64,000 bases of DNA from Cannabis sativa (GCF_029168945.1 NC_083602.1:72746600-72810599), one strand, 5' to 3'; positions 44,281-55,728 are shown, numbered from the stretch's first letter. Program-made: numbers and translations. The notes: generated from the letters alone by a model not told the origin.

Positions 44281-46060
44281 ATGGCTCAAAACCCAGAAAA
44301 TGTTAATACCCCACATGAGGAAACTCATCATCGTCTTGGGAAAGGGCCCATGGGCTCCAGAAGGTCTACCAACCCGTAGTCTACACAGACCACCCGTTCC
44401 AGGAGGACTAAACATGAGGGTCGCCCCAGCACACGGACCACACGTTCCTGGAGGACCCAACCTAACGTTGGTCCTAGTACGCGAACAACACGCTCGAGGA
44501 GAACTCAGCGTGGTAGTTGCCAGAACCCTGGGACGAGGGATGAAGAGCCCAATCGTGGAGGTACCCAGTCTATGGTAGAAGGTACTTATGAAATGGAAAA
44601 CTGCCGCCTAAGACACTGTCTGGAAGAGGAGCAGCGGCAGAACGATGAATTAGAATGTGATACAGCCGCAGCCAGGGCGGCACAGGGGACGAATGCTCAA
44701 AATCAATCTAAACTTGGAGTGAGGAGACCACGAGGTAGGCCTCGTGGCTTGCGAACCAGGAAATATGAAAATGCCTGGGAAGAACAACCCAGTGAAGATG
44801 AGATACCCCCTGAAAATCAGAATGATCAGCCAGAACCCCCTCACTGAAATGAGGATGGGAGGCAACCGAAAATTGATGAACGAGAAATTCCTCATGACAA
44901 TGAGGATGATCTTAGGACTCAACCTGGAGAACGTAGGTCACTTGTAAGAAATCACTAGCATTTTTCCCGAACACATAGAGCGAGGACTCATACGGACCCT
45001 AATGGGGGAAATAAGACAAACCACACTCAGGGAGAAAGAATAGAGCGTGAAAAAGCAAGTGTGACCTCGAGGCAGTCAAGGACCCACAATCGATCAACTC
45101 GAAGAGGAGAAAGTACTTAACGAGTTAATGATTGAGAAATCATTGGAACCAGTAAATCGGCGAGTCACTAAAAGACGAAGTCTTTGAGTAGGACAAAGTC
45201 TATGAGTAGGACATGATCTGTGAGTAAAACGAGGTCTTTCAGTAATTACTCCCAACTGGATCTGGGCGAGCACTTGGATCGAAAGAAACCTGACCTTTGC
45301 CAACAACTCGGTCCAAAGTAAGAGGATCCCATCCAATTGCGAATAAACAAACTGGAGGACAAGTTCAGGAGATATCAAGTGGGGGAACTAGGGAGACAAT
45401 CTGGATATGACTCAGACAAGGAGCTTGAGCTGTATCATCCAGATATCATGAGTACCCCTTTTCCTTCAGGATTCAAAAACCCGCATGTCTCGTCGTATGA
45501 CAGAACTACTGATCTGGTCGTCCATTTGGACAACTTTAATACAATAATGCGAGGGAGCAATGTGACGAGCAATTTACGTTGTATCTTGTTCTCCACCTCG
45601 CTTGTTGGAGCAGCGAGCAGCTAGTTTAACAAGTTTACTCACCATTCAATAACTTCCTGGGACTAGCTGTCCAGGGATTTCAAGAAACAGTTCCAGGCCG
45701 CTAGGGATAGACGACTCGAAGCGGCCTTGCTAACCAATATAAAGTAGCAGCCCGACGAGACTCTTAAGGCATACTTAAGTCGTTTCAGCACGGCTGCGGG
45801 TAGGGTTAGGAATTTGGATGATAGTACACAACTTACAGCCCTTCAGGCAGGGATCTCTACTGATCCATCAACCGCAGGGGGCGAGTTGTGGGATGACTTA
45901 CAAGGTCGTCCAGTAAGAAACATCACTGAGTTCAACGAGAGGGCTCAGGTATTTGTTCAAAAAGAGGAAGCCCAAAAAGAAATGAATTTGTTGAAAATAG
46001 GCTCGGGAGGCAAACCCAGCAACGTTTACGTACGGTTTCGACGACCATTGATAATTTAGG
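44281..46060 (+). pseudogene. Element B gag
   Basis: The likely start is MAQNPENVNTPHEETHHRLG at 44281. One frame reads to 44847 with one stop (TAG, about 44380). It includes a threefold 16-residue repeat (STxTTRSxRTxxxxxP, about 44383-44520) and an Arg/Pro-rich RRPRGRPRGLRTRKYENAWE. After further stops, the folded gag part is readable at 45337-46059: HPDIMSTPFPSGFKNPHVSS, LDNFNTIMRGSNVTSNLRCI, FSTSLVGAASS-stop-[44 protein letters not shown]. This matches the retrotransposon gag (capsid) fold. At least three interior stops. Confidence 0.82.
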
Positions 46061-46139
46061 GGCTTTTAGTGCGAAGAGAAAGGACAGTTCAAAGGAACTG
46101 TCAAAGGATAATAAGAAATAGAAGAAGCACGATAAGTAC

Positions 46140-47275
46140 GTGCCATTGTATACTATTTATACTGAGCTTAATGAAACTCGAGAGAATATTTACGTCGCAC
46201 ATGAGCAAAAGGTTGGCTTCGGCAACCCTGAGCCCATGAGGAATGCGAGGATCAAAAGAGATCCTAACAGGTATTGTAAATTCCATAAGGATATTGGGCA
46301 CACGACCGACGAATGTCGCCAATTGAAAGATGAGATAGAAAGTCTCATCCCTCAAGGCCACTTTATAGAGTACGTTAAAAGACAAGGCCATGGATACAAC
46401 CAGCCCAGTCTGCCCAATAACCCAAACAACCAGGGATTACAACCTCTTCCCATGGAAGGGGAGGACATCCTGGTTATTTTGGGAGGGCCACATATCGCAG
46501 GGCAAAGCAATAATGCCTAGAAAAGATATGTGAGAGAGATAAAGAACGAGCAGTGGACATTTGCCCCAAAACCTTCCAAGAAGGTGAAAATAGAGGAACC
46601 TCCAATTATTTTCATAGAGGAAGACAAGAAAAATGTGAGATATCCTCATGTTCATCCATTGGTGATTACCATCCATCTCACCAATAAAAGGATCAAAAGG
46701 GTGTTGATAGACAACGGGAGATCAGTAAATATTCTTTATAAGGAAATGCTGAGGAAGATGGGGCTCCAAAAAGCTAAATTGAGGCCTTGTATGGTAAATA
46801 ATTGCGGCTTCACTGGAGACAACATTGCCAGTCTTGGCATAATTGAGCTCGCATTAACCTTGGGCGAGGCACCCCTATCTGCCACTGTTATGCAAGACTT
46901 CTTAGTTGTCGACCTTCCATTGGCTTACAACATATTGTTGGGTCACCCGGCACTGATCGAACTAGGGGCAGTTAGTTCGATCAAGCACCTATCCTTGAAG
47001 TTCCAAACACTAGAAGGTGTAGGAGTGGTGCGAGGCAATCAGATGCTCACTCGCGATTACTATCGCATAGAGTTGCAACATAGGAAAGTTGGTCACCAAT
47101 TAATGGCAATCTTGGAAGAAGAAGATGCAAGGAAAGACGACGATCTTGACCCCTGAGTTCAAGATGAAAGAAAACTATTTAAACCAATTGAAGAATTGGA
47201 AGAGGTTATTCTCAACCCAAGAAATCCCACAAAGTGTGTATACATTGGAAAGAACCTAGACGACCAACTCAAATA
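46140..47275 (+). pseudogene. Element B gag zinc knuckle and protease
   Basis: The frame 46140-47156 has one TAG at 46518-46520. First comes a knuckle-like YCKFHKDIGHTTDECRQLKD (46275 on), then [20 protein letters not shown] and a protease: [20 protein letters not shown] (D-N-G active site, with Arg where Ala or Ser is usual), [60 protein letters not shown]. The family order matches the Tat copies at 36977-37600 and 57700-58396. The linker to RT follows in broken frames to 47400. Confidence 0.87.
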
Positions 47276-47379
47276 GTAGCTAATAAGTTTTTTAAAGGCA
47301 AACCAGGATCAATTCGCCTGGAGCCATGGAGAAATGATAGGGATCGACGCCTAATATTATCTACCTTCATTTAAATGTT

Positions 47380-48070
47380 GATCCAAACTACCCAACGAAT
47401 AGACAGAAAAGGAGACCCTTGGATTTCGAAAGGCAAGGGGCACTAAAACAAGAAGTGGACAAGTTGTTAGTCAATGACTTTATAGGCGAGGTGTTTTATC
47501 CTTCGTGGATAGCCAATCCTGTTCTAACCCAAAGCCTAATAGAACTTGGAGAACTTGTATTGATTTTTAGATCTGAATAACGCGTGCCCAAAAGATTATT
47601 TTCCACTACTCCGGATCGACCAGTTAGTGGATGCAACTGGTGAACACAAGCTTATGTCATTTATGGATGCATACTCTGGATATAACCAGATAAAGATGCA
47701 TGTCCCAGATCAGGAGCATACGAGCTTCGTAACTAACATGGGGCTCTATTGCTATAAAGTCATGCCGTTTTGGCTGAAGAATGCTTGGGCAACATATCAG
47801 CGATTGGTGAACGAAATGTTCGCAAACTAGATCGGACGGAACATGGAGGTTTACGTCAATGATATGTTGGTAAAATCCATAAAGAGTAGGGATCATGCCA
47901 TTGGCCTCACGCAATGCCTCAAGATATTAAAGAAGTATAACATGAAGCTAAACCCAAAAAAAAAGTTACTTTGGAGTCTCCTCAAGAAATTTTTTGGGAT
48001 TCATAGTTGACGCGAAGGGTATTGAAGCAAATCTCAAAAAAATCAAGGCATTAATAGACAAGCCATCATG
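47380..48070 (+). pseudogene. Element B reverse transcriptase
   Basis: Broken RT. QGALKQEVDKLLVNDFIGEV and YPSWIANPVL (47435-47525), a frame change, CPKDYFPLLRIDQLVDATGE, SFMDAYSGYNQIKMHVPDQE (47657 on), GLYCYKVMPFWLKNAWATYQ, then EVYVNDMLVKS: the catalytic YVDD is YVND, with AAT at 47858-47860, so one metal-binding Asp is lost. A short A-run (47956-47963) shifts the frame before GFIVDAKGIEA. The C-terminal part and most of the first RNase H are missing: the text jumps from the RT end (about 48070) to the GQFDITYHPR region. Confidence 0.86.
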
Positions 48071-48109
48071 ATCAGCCCTTGAGATAAGTTTAATCAAAAC
48101 TAGATGCTT

Positions 48110-48660
48110 CTAGAAGATTGATAAAATAGTTAATCGAACTGGGTCAGTTCGACATAACATACCACCCTCGAACATCCATCAAGGGCCAAGCCTTGGCTGA
48201 CTTCTTGATAGAAGGTATAACTCCAGAAGAAATTCTGCCTGTTCAACAAGATGCGGAAACTTGGAAGTTATATGTGGATGGTGCATGCAACGAGTAGGGT
48301 TCGGGTGCCAGGGTAATATTAATATCACCAGAAGGCTTTAAGTTTCACTATGCTCTGAGATTTTAATTTGACGCATCAAATAGTGAGGCTGAGTATGAAG
48401 CCCTGATCGCTGGCTTAAAGATAGTTGAGGCGTTGAAAGTCAAAAACCTCATCTGCCATAGTGATTTGTAACTGATTGTGAACTAGGTCCTCAGGGAATA
48501 CCAGACCAAAGGTTTGAAAATAGCGAACTATTTAGAGAAAGTTCGAAAGAACTTCGAAAGATTCGATTACTTTAAAATCGAATAGATTCCAAGAGAGCAA
48601 AACTCCAACGCCGATGCCTTAGCAAAACTGGCCTCGCAAAACAACTTGGAAGAATAATAC
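48110..48660 (+). pseudogene. Element B second (archaeal-type) RNase H
   Basis: One frame with stops: LIELGQFDITYHPRTSIKGQ, ALADFLIEGITPEE, WKLYVDGACNE-stop-GSGARV, GFKFHYALRF-stop-FDAS, NSEAEYEALIAGLKIVEAL, ICHSDL-stop-LIVN-stop-VLREY, FKIE-stop-IPREQNSNADAL, AKLASQNNLEE-stop-YLVL. Of about six stops, most stand where the family has Gln (CAA/CAG), as expected from C-to-T change. Metal-binding acids (VDGA, EAEYEAL, HSDL, NADAL) are still visible. Confidence 0.85.
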
Positions 48661-50017
48661 TTAGTTCTAGTGGAGATACTAAGCGAGCCAGGCATATGTG
48701 AAACGGAAGACGTCAAGATGATAGAAAGTTCTCCTGCATGGATGACTCCTATTATCAGTTACTTACTCGACCGGCAACTTCCAAATGACAAAAATGAGGT
48801 GAAAAAATTATTGTATCCAGTGCCTCGCTACACAATAATTGAAGGCAAACTATATAGAAGAGGGTATTCGATGCCCCTACTTCGGTGTGTTCTCCCTGTA
48901 GAAGCGAATGAAATCATCAGATAGATTCATAAGGCTTTTGTGGGGATCATGCAGGTTGGAAAAGTCTATCTAAAAAGATCATTACAGAAGGATATTACTG
49001 GCCAACGATCAATAAGGACACCCATGAGTTTGTCAAGAAATGTGATAAGTGTTAGAGGTTTTCACATATAACTCGCGTGCCGCCAACAGAACTAAGAATG
49101 ATGACCTCACCCTACCCATTTGCTACATGGGGAATTGACTTAATTGGGGCATTACCCACTGGGCGAGGAGGAGCCAAGTATGCGGTAGTAGCAGTCGACT
49201 TCTTCACTAAATGGACAGAGGTCGAGCCCCTTATTTCCGTAACCTGCAAGAAAGTCCTCAACTTTGTTGTCAAGAACATTGTCTGTTGGTTTGCAATTCC
49301 CATGAAGATTGTATCCAATAATGGAACCCAATTTGATGGCGACTTGTTCACTGAATTCTGCTAGAGAGGAAAAAAATTATCAAAAGCTTCTCGTCAACAT
49401 CCAGGCCTCAGGCGAATGGGCAAGTGGAAGCTGTTAATAAAGCCCTAAAGGATACTATTAAGAAGAAGCTAGATGCTGCCAGAGGCAGGTGGGTCGATGA
49501 GCTACCTAAAGTACTCTGGGCTCACAAAACTACCGAGGAGATGGCAACGGGACACACTTTTTTCTCGCTTGCTTTCGACTCGGAGGCAATGCTGCGTCTT
49601 GAAGTGAACATATCGACTCACAGAAGAAAGTTTTATAATCAAGAAGAAAACCATGAACTTCTAAAATTGTCCTTAGATCTACTTGATGAAAAATGAACTG
49701 AGTCGCAAGTCATTAACGCAGCGTACCAACACCGAGTTAGAAGATACTTCAATAGTAGAGTCAAGAAAAGACTATTTAATGTTGGAGACTTGGTGCTAAG
49801 GCGAGTATTTGCAAATATGAGAGAATGCAGGAGTGGTCAACTCGAACTTGGAGGGTCCATATGTCATCGAAGCAGTAGTTGGAATTGGAGTTTACAAACT
49901 GGCTCGACTCAACGACTCGCTAATAAAAAACTACTGGAATGTGGAACATTTGTGACCTTACTACCAATAAATGATGTAACTTTCATTACTGATGTAAAAT
50001 TTAAACTTCAGTTATAA
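48661..50017 (+). pseudogene. Element B integrase
   Basis: Begins with the pre-integrase stretch (WMTPIISYLLDRQLPND, YTIIEGKLYRRGYSMPLLRC). The zinc finger follows in broken frames (48930-49070). The core is in frame 49077-49364: PPTELRMMTSPYPFATWGID, LPTGRGGAKYAVVAVDFFTK, KIVSNNGTQFDGDLFTEFC. SNNGT replaces the family's SDNGT (AAT at 49317-49319), removing a catalytic Asp. A stop and an A-run shift (49362-49377) are followed by ANGQVEAVNKALKDTIKKKL (49415 on, with the Glu) and DLVLRRVFANMRECRSGQLE. It ends near 50017. Confidence 0.88.
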
Positions 50018-51914
50018 ATAAAGAGATCCATTTATATTAAGTAATTACAAAGTTTTACTCTTTAAAATTACTTAATGGGCATTTATGTATGATTAACTGG
50101 AATTCATCTAAAAAGACATAGTATAATGCAAACCCACCATTTCAAAAATATTTTGTTTTTAAATTTAAAGGTTCTCGACTAAACCTCTTTGACGAGAGAG
50201 GAGTCGAACTGTTATAACTTCCGAACCAAACCTTTTTGACGAGAGAGGAGTAAAATTGTTATAACATCTTGATCAAACCTTTTTGACGAAAAAGGGATCA
50301 AACAACTATAATTTCTGATTATATACCTATCTGATGGGAGTGGAAAATGAAAAGTTATAAATGAGATATAAGTCATAACTCGTGCATAAAACTGAATGTT
50401 AACAGTTCGCGCGAGCTAAGAAGATGTTAAACGAGACATTAAGACGTATTGATAAAAGCACTTGAACCTATAAAATGGATAGACAATTTAACTATTTATA
50501 TGAGAAAATTAAAAATATACAAAGTGATAAAATCATTAAAAGTATATTCAAGTTTTTTTAAGGTAGATTATAATTGCCATAGCGAGGCAGAATTGACAAC
50601 TGCTCAAAAATCAAAAAAGTTTGGTAGATAACTAACTACTTAAACAGGAAGATTACGAGCAATGGAAAAAACCTAAAAGTACTTTGCATTTGATCAAAAT
50701 ATAGATGTTCACATTGTGAATAAAAACGCAAGCAAACACAATTGTATTAAGTTCGAATTGCAAAGGATCTGGCAGCCAACCTGATCCCTACTTTTAAGGG
50801 AATACCAATTTGAAGGGGAAAGCACCTGCATTCATGCCGAGTAAAGGCATTTAAGACAAAAAAACCCCCAAGTAGGGTTTTAAACTTATCTTTACAAAAA
50901 TGCCACTAGGGGAAACCATTAAAGTCATCTTCCTAAAACAAAGAATGAGGGATCGGTAAACTCAAGAAAGAGTGTCTACACATAGCTTGGAGAAAGACCG
51001 GCTACACATAGCTTGAGAAAGACCGTCTACATGTAGAAGGTCTTGACCTCTGCATAGACCTCATTCTCCACATCAGAGGAACCCATTTCTTGCAGCTGAG
51101 ACCTCATTCCCAGCCTTAGGAAATTTCTCGATACTAGAGAAAGGTTGGTATAAAGGTCTTGCGCAGGTTTGGGTCTTGGGTTGGTTGGATTCTTTGATAG
51201 AAACCACGCCAACTTTCCTCTTAGATTCATCTGAAACCATGCCAACTTTCTTCTTTGATTCCTTGTCAGCCTGAGGAGGACCTCTAAAATCACTCGCAAG
51301 ATCTATGTCACTTTCTGTAAAAGTAAAAAAACAAGGGATCAGTGGAGCAACAAAAAAAAAAGAGTCTAGTTCAGACCGCCTTTTACAAGAAATAATACTT
51401 ACTCTCAACAATCACTTGTGAGGATCGCCCACAACAATCAACGGGGTTCCCTTGGTTTGGATTGATCGGAAGCTGCTCAGCCTTGGAATCCTTCATTTCC
51501 AATTCAAATTATGATTCGAAGTTCCTAAGAACGTATAGAAAAGAGAGGTAGTTGGCAAATTTGGGTGTTATGAATCTAGAGGAACAAATTTCTAAACTCA
51601 GATGAGACATCTTGACGAGAGAATAACGATCCAATCTCAAAATGGATCTCACCAAAAAACAAGAAGTGTGTGGAATATGGCAAGCTTAAGCCACCATTTT
51701 ATACACGAAGTCCAGTGACAAGAAGGCTAAAGGTTGGGAAATCTAACGGTTGGGAGTGGGGCAGAAGATGAGAAGACAACTCATAATGACCCTAGAAACC
51801 GTACAACTGCCAGAATCAAAGGACGCGTTTTCCCAAAAAGGGATTATGACAAAAATACCCTCTGTAATTATTAAAAAGCGCTTTTTACTAAAAAAGAACT
51901 TTTTAAGGGGCAAT
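50018..51914 (+). other. 3' non-coding region of element B
   Basis: 1.9 kb between integrase and 3' LTR. It contains a 47-bp tandem repeat (50174-50314) and, on the minus strand, an open stretch of 112 residues (51411-51073) with a short internal repeat (ESKKKVGMV, ESKRKVGVV). Since the related Tat element has its opposite-strand ORF in this place, the minus-strand stretch may be the remnant of one, but I see no PF04195-like motif. It ends in the purine-rich TTAAGGGGCAAT (51903-51914). Confidence 0.55.
50174..50314 (+). repeat. 47-bp tandem repeat, three copies
   Basis: Units 50174-50220, 50221-50267 and 50268-50314, all exactly 47 bp, sharing CAAACCTTTTTGACGA (unit 1: TAAACCTCTTTGACGA). The third is more diverged. 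It lies in the 3' untranslated part of element B. Confidence 0.9.
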
Positions 51915-52941
51915 TGTTACACCCAAAATTTGGCTACCATCTCAGTGGACGACACGTGTCAGATAAAGGGAATATAGATCGATGATGTCACTTTTTGTGG
52001 AATAACTCATTAATTGCGTAAGTAGCAGAGTATATTCACAACCCACCGACTGTAAAGTTTTATTCGAGGAAAAGATATACAAACTGTTACTTAGTATATT
52101 AAGGAGAAACCATATGTCATTGAAGGCATATAGCGAGGCATTAAGTACGTTACATCTGGAAAGACAAAAGTGACACATATTGACTACGGAAACACTTAAT
52201 AAATAACGTACAAACTAAATATAACATTTTGGTTGGCTTGAGACCTGATAAGCGAGGTGTCTATCTTGCTATGAGAAGGTTCATTCCTGTAACTTCCCCC
52301 AGTTAACTTCAGACATCTTCTCAGTGAGGCTTACAATCCTGACGAGTCAGAAGCTAACATTCAAACGAGCCTCGAAGAACTCTTTGTTAATAAGAACTGC
52401 GATCGTCACAAGGAAGTAACAAGGCATACTTCATTGACCTCGGAAGGATAAAGAAAAAGGCTTCATCTCGCTATTACGGTCACTAGAACCAAGCCCCTGT
52501 CGAGACTTTTTCGGACGTAACAATTAAAGACATGTTAAAATACACGATCATGTTGACCCAATAAAAGCAGGAAAATCAAAGCTATATGATTTTCAAATAA
52601 TAACTGCATTTACACTACGTGATATGTAATCAAATCCCATGATTTTAGGGGATTATTGTTGTAAAAAGATTACAGTCAACTTTGTAATTAACTGCCTACT
52701 ATGTAATTATAAGTATTGGCAAGTAAGATCAAAAAGGGGATGAAAAAATCATACGAAAGAGGCCCTGAGAAAACTATCAGAAATCTGAATAAGATTGACT
52801 CGTGGACTATATCGAATGTTAACTGCAAAACCACGTAAAAAATCCTGTGTGTTCATACTTTTTATTTTATAGCTTTTATTTTTTTTGTGTGAGATTGTCA
52901 ATGTTAGGCTCAAATTTGGTTAACGAAAATCTGCGTGAACA
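51915..52941 (+). repeat. 3' LTR of element B
   Basis: 1027 bp, TGTTACACCCAAAATTTGG to GCGTGAACA, with many substitutions relative to the 5' LTR. The TATA region is changed to TATAAGTA (about 52707-52716). Followed by GATAT, the TSD. Confidence 0.93.
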
Positions 52942-53092
52942 GATATAATAGAATTTATCAAACATATGATCATGAAAGTAACATGTTCAAGCAATATATA
53001 AAATAATAATAAATTAATTTATGATCTTTTATTAAATAATAAAATAAGATTACATTGAAGTTGAGTTTTCTTTAGAGCATAAAACTCTAACA
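52942..53092 (-). repeat. Old Copia LTR remnant, right half
   Basis: Continuation of 42939-43171. It ends GAGTTTTCTTTAGAGCATAAA then ACTCTAACA at 53092, corresponding to the D/E LTR start GAGTTTTATTTAGGGCATAAA. No PPT follows, so it is a solo or truncated LTR. 53093-53121 is unassigned flanking sequence. Confidence 0.8.
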
Positions 53093-53557
53093 AGGTGGTC
53101 GTACATCCGACATGTCCTTGACACTACTACAAAAAGGGTCATCCATGACCATTAAAGTTGGTCGTGAAAGCTCTTTCACGTCCACTTGGGTCTGGCATGT
53201 AACACATTGATATTAAAGATGTATTTTTCATATCCAACAATGTTGAACATGAAAAATATATCATGTCTTGTAAAGCTAGATGTGAGAAAGGGTCCCACTA
53301 CTTGTACCTCTTTTGCATGTAGTTTTATTAGACATGCAATGTAATAATATTTTATGTCTGGCATTAAGTTATTGTTTTTGTTTTTGAATTTCAATATTAA
53401 AAGTTTAAATATTTAGTTTATATTAATTATTTAAATTTTAAAAAATTACAAAAAAAAATTATTAAAATATTTGATAGAACAATAAAAAATACACTATAGA
53501 AAACCACTACAAATTCTCTTAAAAAATCTACTAGAAATTCATAATTGAAATTACAAC

Positions 53558-54921
53558 TGTTTACCCAAATTTTAACGACGATGACGTGTCAAGAGTAGCA
53601 ACACATGATCCAAAAATTTTGGAACAAAATTAATGAAGAATATATAGAGTCATGACCATTGTGATGGCCGTCAACAATGAAGGGTGGTCATGATCGTCAA
53701 CCATGAAGGGTGGTCATGACCGTTAGAATGGAAGTCAGACTGTCACCTTTACCCCTAGCTTGAGCAAGGTGGGTGCCTCTAAGAAGGAAAAATGATAGAC
53801 TAACACCCTCAGAGGTGGGATAAACGATCACCGCAAACCTACGAGAGTCAAACCAGTATTGGGGGTATATACTACTACCCCTACATCAAATGCAATGATC
53901 TACATGGAAATAGTCTAGGGGTACACCCTTTAACCCTTATAGGGTTAGTCTAGAGGTACACACTTAACCCCTAAAGAGTTAGTCTAGGGGTACACCACTG
54001 ACCCCCTAAAGGGTTAGACTAAGGGTACACCCCTTACCCCTTAAGGGGTTAGTCTAGGGGTAAACCCCTTAACCTCTAAAGAGTTAGTCTGGGGGTACAT
54101 TCCTTACCCCCTAAAGGGTTAGTCTAGGGGTATACCCCTTACCCCTAAAGGGTTAGTCTAGGGGTATACCCCTTACCCCTAAATGGTTAGTCTAGGGGTA
54201 TACCCCTACCTCCTACACCCTCATGGTAAAAAAGTGCATTCCACCTAGGCATGACATGATTGATATAGTGCATCCTCATGACACCAAGGCTACCCACAAC
54301 ATCAAAGGGGTCTCGGGGTGTCACCTCGAAATGATGATTGTCACCCTCCTCAAGTTGGGACTCGGGGGTGTCGTCCCTAAGTAATGGTTTTCATCCCCGA
54401 AGGTAGTCAACGACCGTATCACGCCCTTAGGAGACCCTCATCATCAATGACTATTTTAAATGTTCAAATCCCATGTAAGTCTCAAAGACAATTTTCAACC
54501 CACAAAAATAGCGAGATATTGTCATAAAAATCAGACTTCAACCATCTCCAAAAATCAAGGAAAACGGTTGAGATAGCTCCGCGTTAGTTGTGTCTCCTGA
54601 AGCGAGAAGTATCGACCCTTTCCCCTATATAAAGGGTCATCCATGACCTGGGAAGGGGATCCACAATTTTGAGCAGTTAGAAAAATAAACACTTTATCAT
54701 TCTTTGCAATCAAGAGCATGTTCTTGACTTTTGTTATTCAGATTAATAAAACACAAGGGAAGTAGGATACCGGCATCTGGGGCCGAACCTCTTTAAATTC
54801 TAGTGTCTTTCTTTACATTTATTGCAATTTTTGGTGTCATTAATTACATTTATCGTTACAATTTTTGTTTAAATCTCATTTATTACGACTCCGCGTTGGT
54901 TGACTAAAATCCCAGTCAACA
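53558..54921 (+). repeat. Solo LTR (gypsy-like) with internal minisatellite, TSD ACAAC
   Basis: 1364 bp, TGTTTACCCAAATTTTAACG to AATCCCAGTCAACA, flanked by ACAAC (53553-53557 and 54922-54926). TATA box TATATAAA at 54626-54633, and a CCGAACCTCTTTAAATTCTA stretch near the end like that of the Tat LTRs (GCTGAACCTCTATAAAATTC, 55601). The start word TGTTTACCCAAATTTT resembles those of the B and Tat LTRs. I infer a Ty3/gypsy, Tat-like origin. Confidence 0.93.
53911..54222 (+). repeat. 34-35 bp minisatellite, nine units
   Basis: Units begin TAGTCTAGGGGTA at 53911, 53946, 53980, 54015, 54050, 54085, 54120, 54154 and 54188. Typical content: TAGTCTAGGGGTATACCCCT, then TACCCCTAAAGGGT. Each unit includes the near-palindrome GGGGTATACCCC and G-runs, so both hairpins and G-quadruplexes are possible. 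It lies in the U3 of the solo LTR, about 400 bp before the TATA box. Confidence 0.95.
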
Positions 54922-55095
54922 ACAACTATCATTACAAGAAGGCTTTCACATACAAATTACAACAAATCTTCCAAAATCAAAGATATCTTTACTATTGATA
55001 ACATAACAAAGCAATAAAACTAAAAAATAACAAAAAAAAAACAACAGAGATACAACTTTGATCCACATAGATAAATTCTTTATCAAATTTGTAGT

Positions 55096-55728
55096 TGTTA
55101 TCCCAATTTTTGCACTCTGACGTGGCATCACATGATGGTGACATGTGGAATCGACTTCGAGTATCTGCTCGGAGAATACAATCCGAACAGGATGCCTCAT
55201 ACGCATGCCTGAAGCAAAGCGATCAGCAATCCGCACAAAGCGACCAATACTTAGCAAATTCAGCTTTCGCATCGTGAGTCATCAAAGAAATCCCTATAAC
55301 TTCGGGATCAGATTGCAGAGATATGGCAAGCTGTCCAAATCCCACAATCAATGTATTCTGTATTTATTATGCAATCTTTCACTTATATCCATTGTAACAA
55401 GAAGGGAAATACTTCTTCCCCAAGCTCATAGCCCTACAAATAGTGATGCATACTCACTGGGCAAAGGGTGGAAACATTTTGGTAGAGAGATGTTATCTAA
55501 GAATTCATATCCAGAGATACCTTTGTAAGAGCTATAAGAAAAGGAACCTTTGTCCTTGCTCTTGAGTCAATATAAATAACGAGGATTAGGCTATTACCAA
55601 ACTATTCGGGGCTGAACCTCTATAAAATTCTTGTGTGTTTACATTGCTTTACTATATATCTATCGCTATAAATTACTTATCGCTTACTAAATAAGACTCA
55701 GTGTCGTTGGCTAAAAGCGAGGTCAACA
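55096..55728 (+). repeat. 5' LTR of the second Tat element
   Basis: TGTTATCCCAATTTTTGCAC to GCGAGGTCAACA. The TATA box of the other copy (CTATAAATAG) reads CTACAAATAG here (55434-55443). Followed by the PBS TTTTGGTGCTTTCATTGAGA (55729-55748). Confidence 0.93.

Larger units (their letters stand above)
43172..52941 (+). mobile_element. Tat-like Ty3/gypsy element B, complete but decayed
   Basis: 9.77 kb, LTRs 43172-44197 and 51915-52941, TSD GATAT on both sides (43167-43171, 52942-52946). Order: LTR, PBS, gag, protease, RT, two-RNase-H region, integrase, a 1.9 kb 3' non-coding region, PPT-like TTAAGGGGCAAT, LTR. It is related to, but clearly distinct from, the two Tat elements flanking it. Numerous stops and frameshifts, and Asp-to-Asn changes in both RT and integrase active sites, show it is dead. 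Confidence 0.93.
53122..55095. mobile_element. Second CACTA-like element, one end visible
   Basis: Starts CACTACTACAAAAAGGGTC at 53122, preceded by TGA. The first 60 bp have inverted words (GGTCATCCATGACC, GTGAAAGCTCTTTCAC). After the solo LTR (53558-54921) it continues from 54927 to the Tat insertion at 55096. The other terminal repeat is not in the window, so it presumably lies beyond the Tat element. No coding sequence. Confidence is limited because one TIR alone defines it. Confidence 0.55.

Noticed and set aside
50018..51914. Intact antisense ORF in element B
   Set aside because: Only a 112-residue open stretch without PF04195-like or H3-like motifs; reported as a possible remnant only.
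53911..54222. CRISPR array or telomeric repeat
   Set aside because: Units are directly adjacent without unique spacers, and the sequence is not TTTAGGG; it is a minisatellite in a solo LTR.
53122..55095. Complete CACTA element ending at TTTGTAGT (55088-55095)
   Set aside because: The terminal word lacks the AGTG end and the expected inner TIR sequence; the Tat LTR begins there, so the real end, if any, is outside the window.
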